Source: Puniceicoccales bacterium (GTDB lineage: Bacteria > Verrucomicrobiota > Verrucomicrobiia > Opitutales > Oceanipulchritudinaceae). Taken from it: DNA of 9,696 nucleotides. A program made the position numbers and the translations under genes. Of the stretch, positions 7,460-9,696 are shown in pieces (the first letter of the stretch is position 1; each line of letters begins with the position of its first letter). The notes beneath the pieces are model-generated. The model saw nothing but the letters and a program-made list of their open reading frames with translations, searched no databases and had not been told where the DNA came from. The DNA lies in the NCBI GenBank assembly GCA_030595525.1, contig JAUVDD010000045.1, forward strand, positions 1 through 9,696. Direction: 5' to 3'.

Positions 7460-8866
7460 ATGAAAAACCGTATTATTTTATCACTACTTTTCATAGCATG
7501 CGGACACCTGTTTGCAGATCGGCCGAATGTGCTGTTCATTGCAATCGATGACATGCGTCCGCTCCTCGGGGCATACGGCTACGATGAGATCAAGTCGCCC
7601 AACATCGATAAACTTGCCTCGCAGGGCACAGTGTTCCTGAACGCCGCCTGTCAATTTCCCGTATGTGGACCATCTCGGGCAAGTATTTTGACCGGATTAC
7701 GTCCGGAGACAACAGGCATCATGGATCTGAAAACTAAGATGCGGGATATAAATCCGGATGTTGTGACACTTCCTCAGCATTTCAGAAACAACGGCTACTT
7801 AACCGCCGCTGCAGGTAAGATATTCGATCCTCGATGCGTTGACAGCCGGGCCCAGGGAGATGAGATATCATGGAGTCTGCCGTACATGGAAGGACCGAAG
7901 AGCGATGTGCCACCTATGCCTTCCTCGAAGTATGTAACAGGGAATTACGACCTGCCAGATGAAGCATTCCCGGATGGCCGTATTCTGAAGGGTGGTTTGG
8001 AGTATTTGCATAAGGTAGCAGGGAAGGATGAACCATTCTTTCTTGCAGTGGGATTCAAGAAACCGCATTTGCCGTTCATTGCCCCAAAGCGCTTTTGGGA
8101 TATGTACGATCCGGATCGGATCAAATTGGAAGAATACCAGAAGCCAGCTCGGAACAATTCCGGTTACGGTAACTGGAGCTCCGGCGAGACACGCGGTTAT
8201 GGTGGCGTTCCGAAGGAAGGCATTGTTCCGGATGATATCCAACGGAACATGATTCACGGTTATCGTGCTTGTGTCAGTTGGGTAGACTTTTTGATCGGCA
8301 AGTTGCTCGCCGAGTTGGACGCTACCGGCGAACGTGATAACACGATCATTGTCCTCTGGGGCGATCACGGTTTTCATTTGGGTGACCATGGAATCTGGGG
8401 TAAGCACACGACTTTTGAAGAAGCCATTCGGGCACCCTTGATGATCATTGATCCGCGTATCGGTAAATCGATCAAAACGGAGGCACCTGTAGAGTTTACG
8501 GACGTGTACCCAACATTATGTGAATTGGCTGGATTGCCGGGTCCTGAAGTGACGCACGGAGTCAGTCTTGTCGATTGCTTATCGGATAAGACTATCACAC
8601 CGAGAACGATTAGCACTGCCATTCACAAGGCAGGTGGTGCATACGGATATACTGTCCGAAGTAAGCGTTTTAGATACATCGAATGGATTGATACCAAATC
8701 CGCCAAGCTGGTGGGCCGCGACCTGTTTGATTTCGAAAAGGACCCGTTGGGCAAAGAAAACATGGCTGTAAATCCAGAGTACAAGGATGTCGTAGAGTAC
8801 TTGTCTTCCCAGTTGCATGAAAACTCAACCGGATGGACCCTTCTCGAGAAGCATCTGGGGAAATAA
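7460..8866 (+). CDS. Exported S1 family sulfatase, iduronate-2-sulfatase-like, sulfatase 2
   Basis: A 468-residue sulfatase starting with a Sec signal peptide (MKNRIILSLLFIACGHLFA) and then DRPNVLFIAIDD. The start at 7460 is chosen from the AGGAG just upstream and the signal peptide; a longer in-frame ATG exists at 7424. Active-site residues are D30 and D31, the formylglycine cysteine C69 with R73 (CGPSRASILTG), K120 (AAGKIFDP), H203 (KKPHLPF), D302-H303 (WGDHGFHLG) and K315 (GIWGKHTT). The motif order and spacing follow human iduronate-2-sulfatase and its bacterial relatives (S1_7-like), but the name does not prove the substrate: bacterial members act on several sulfated polysaccharides. The histidine that usually follows the active-site lysine (GKxFH) is D123 here. 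It is co-directional with sulfatase 1, 22 bp downstream, and almost certainly in the same transcript. It needs anSME for activation. Confidence 0.93.
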   Translation: MKNRIILSLLFIACGHLFADRPNVLFIAIDDMRPLLGAYGYDEIKSPNIDKLASQGTVFLNAACQFPVCGPSRASILTGLRPETTGIMDLKTKMRDINPDVVTLPQHFRNNGYLTAAAGKIFDPRCVDSRAQGDEISWSLPYMEGPKSDVPPMPSSKYVTGNYDLPDEAFPDGRILKGGLEYLHKVAGKDEPFFLAVGFKKPHLPFIAPKRFWDMYDPDRIKLEEYQKPARNNSGYGNWSSGETRGYGGVPKEGIVPDDIQRNMIHGYRACVSWVDFLIGKLLAELDATGERDNTIIVLWGDHGFHLGDHGIWGKHTTFEEAIRAPLMIIDPRIGKSIKTEAPVEFTDVYPTLCELAGLPGPEVTHGVSLVDCLSDKTITPRTISTAIHKAGGAYGYTVRSKRFRYIEWIDTKSAKLVGRDLFDFEKDPLGKENMAVNPEYKDVVEYLSSQLHENSTGWTLLEKHLGK

Positions 8867-8889
8867 GCCTTCGAATTTAGAAGACGAGT

Positions 8890-9696
8890 TTAGTTCAGGA
8901 AAGGCTCAATTGCCTCGTGAACCAAAGTGGGGCGGTCCGTTTCCGGGTCACGAATCGCGAATCCACCCTGGTAATCCCAGGCGGCCCAGCCAATGCCGTG
9001 TTTTTGGCATTGTTCAAGAACCGCCTTGTACCAGCGTGTGCGTGAAGCATCCGGGGCCTTGTAGTAGGCTCCGAATTCACCGTTATAGACGCGAATACCC
9101 GTTTGTTCGGACCACTCTGCCAAGGTATCGAATGCCTCGGCAATTAGCTCAACCGTCATTGGCTCGCCGATTGTCTGGTGCCCGTAGTGATCTTCGGGAA
9201 TGACATCCGACAAGTCCGGCACAACTCCAGGAAATTCGAGATCAGGAAAGTCCGGATGATTCGAACGTACCCAGGCCGCCTTTTGGTGAGTAAAGATGTG
9301 TGGTTCATAGTAGTGGATATCCACTACAAGGTTTGGGTCAGGAAACAAAGGTTCCAATGCTTCAACGGTGTTCAACGAGCCCCATCGATTTGAACAAACA
9401 TGAATTACGCGATTTGGTGAAATCCCACGAATCACGGATATGAGTTTTGAATAGAATGCAGTGACCAGTTCGGGATTTTCGGATACCGGCTCATTAAGGA
9501 TCTCGAACCGAAGTTCGGGTCCGTGATTCCTGTATCGGTTGCTGATGAATGTCCAAAGTAGAACCGCTTTTGCCTGAAGCTCCGCATTCTTAAACAAACG
9601 GCTATCCGGATTTTGTGAGAATTTACTTCCTGGTAACTCATGAATATCCAACAGGACGTTTAGCTCATTTCCAGTCGCCCAATCGATTGTCTGGTC
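8890..9696 (-). CDS. GH5-like glycoside hydrolase, C-terminal part (5' end outside window)
   Basis: The reading frame stays open from the right edge (first codon at 9696) to the stop at 8890, giving 269 residues; the N-terminus and any signal peptide are missing. A TTG inside the frame at 9651 is an internal Leu codon (LLDIHELPGS) and not a start. Family features in fragment numbering: the conserved His in LLDIHE, the acid/base Glu 69 in FEILNEP, HYYEPHIFTHQ after strand 6, the likely nucleophile Glu 207 in YNGEFGAYY, and the C-terminal WAAWDYQGGFAI with its conserved Trp. This pattern is that of GH5 retaining beta-glycosidases (endoglucanase/mannanase type) of clan GH-A. The subfamily and substrate cannot be read safely. 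It converges on sulfatase 2 with a 23-bp gap, so it has its own promoter to the right. Its beta-glycan activity fits the GH94 gene. Confidence 0.88.
   Translation of the reverse strand, partial: DQTIDWATGNELNVLLDIHELPGSKFSQNPDSRLFKNAELQAKAVLLWTFISNRYRNHGPELRFEILNEPVSENPELVTAFYSKLISVIRGISPNRVIHVCSNRWGSLNTVEALEPLFPDPNLVVDIHYYEPHIFTHQKAAWVRSNHPDFPDLEFPGVVPDLSDVIPEDHYGHQTIGEPMTVELIAEAFDTLAEWSEQTGIRVYNGEFGAYYKAPDASRTRWYKAVLEQCQKHGIGWAAWDYQGGFAIRDPETDRPTLVHEAIEPFLN

Noticed and set aside
7868..8407. Minus-strand 179-residue open frame opposite sulfatase 2
   Set aside because: It is antisense to a gene with intact sulfatase motifs; it has no recognisable family, signal or ribosome-binding site.
8840..8851. 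12-bp palindrome CTTCTCGAGAAG near the sulfatase 2 stop
   Set aside because: It lies inside the coding sequence, has no loop or following T-run, and such a palindrome can arise by chance from the codons.
9649..9651. TTG as the start of the GH5 protein
   Set aside because: The frame continues upstream to the window edge with family-like sequence (TGNELNVLLDIHE), so this codon is an internal Leu.
1..9696. CRISPR array, tRNA, rRNA, insertion sequence or phage genes
   Set aside because: No spaced direct-repeat array, cloverleaf sequence, transposase motif or terminal inverted repeat was seen by eye on either strand.

Overview
This window looks like part of a glycan-utilization locus from a polysaccharide-degrading bacterium. 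The likely source is a Verrucomicrobiota (Opitutae-like) or related PVC-group organism. This is inferred from three things: a XylR-type regulator (periplasmic-binding-protein-like sensor fused to an AraC DNA-binding domain), paired exported S1 sulfatases with an anaerobic-type sulfatase maturase, and weak or absent Shine-Dalgarno sequences before most starts. No rRNA or other marker fixes the taxonomy.

Layout from left to right: (1) a non-coding leader of about 160 bp with two hairpins and a degenerate TTCGT repeat; (2) radC on the minus strand; (3) a divergent promoter region; (4) a radical-SAM sulfatase maturase (anSME) on the plus strand; (5) a GH94 disaccharide phosphorylase on the minus strand, ending 9 bp from the anSME stop; (6) a divergent regulatory region of 100-200 bp rich in AAATTT cores; (7) a tightly packed plus-strand run of XylR-type regulator, sulfatase 1 and sulfatase 2; (8) the C-terminal part of a GH5 glycosidase on the minus strand, running off the right edge. 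No stretch over 300 bp lacks a gene.

Inferred joint role: the two sulfatases carry Sec-type signal peptides and cysteine-type CxPSR signatures. They need the cysteine converted to formylglycine in the cytoplasm, which is the known job of anSME. After export they would remove sulfate esters from a polysaccharide or its oligosaccharides. The GH5 enzyme would cut a beta-linked backbone. The GH94 enzyme has no signal peptide and would phosphorolyse an imported beta-linked disaccharide in the cytoplasm. The XylR-type protein lies between the GH94 gene and the sulfatases and probably senses a sugar and controls both divergent units. The substrate cannot be read from the sequence; a sulfated beta-glycan is the simplest hypothesis. 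No transporter is visible. radC looks like an unrelated housekeeping neighbour.

I found no tRNA, rRNA, CRISPR array, insertion sequence or phage gene. The enzyme families are known ones. The less ordinary points are the regulatory DNA, an active-site His-to-Asp change in sulfatase 2, and this particular combination of genes.
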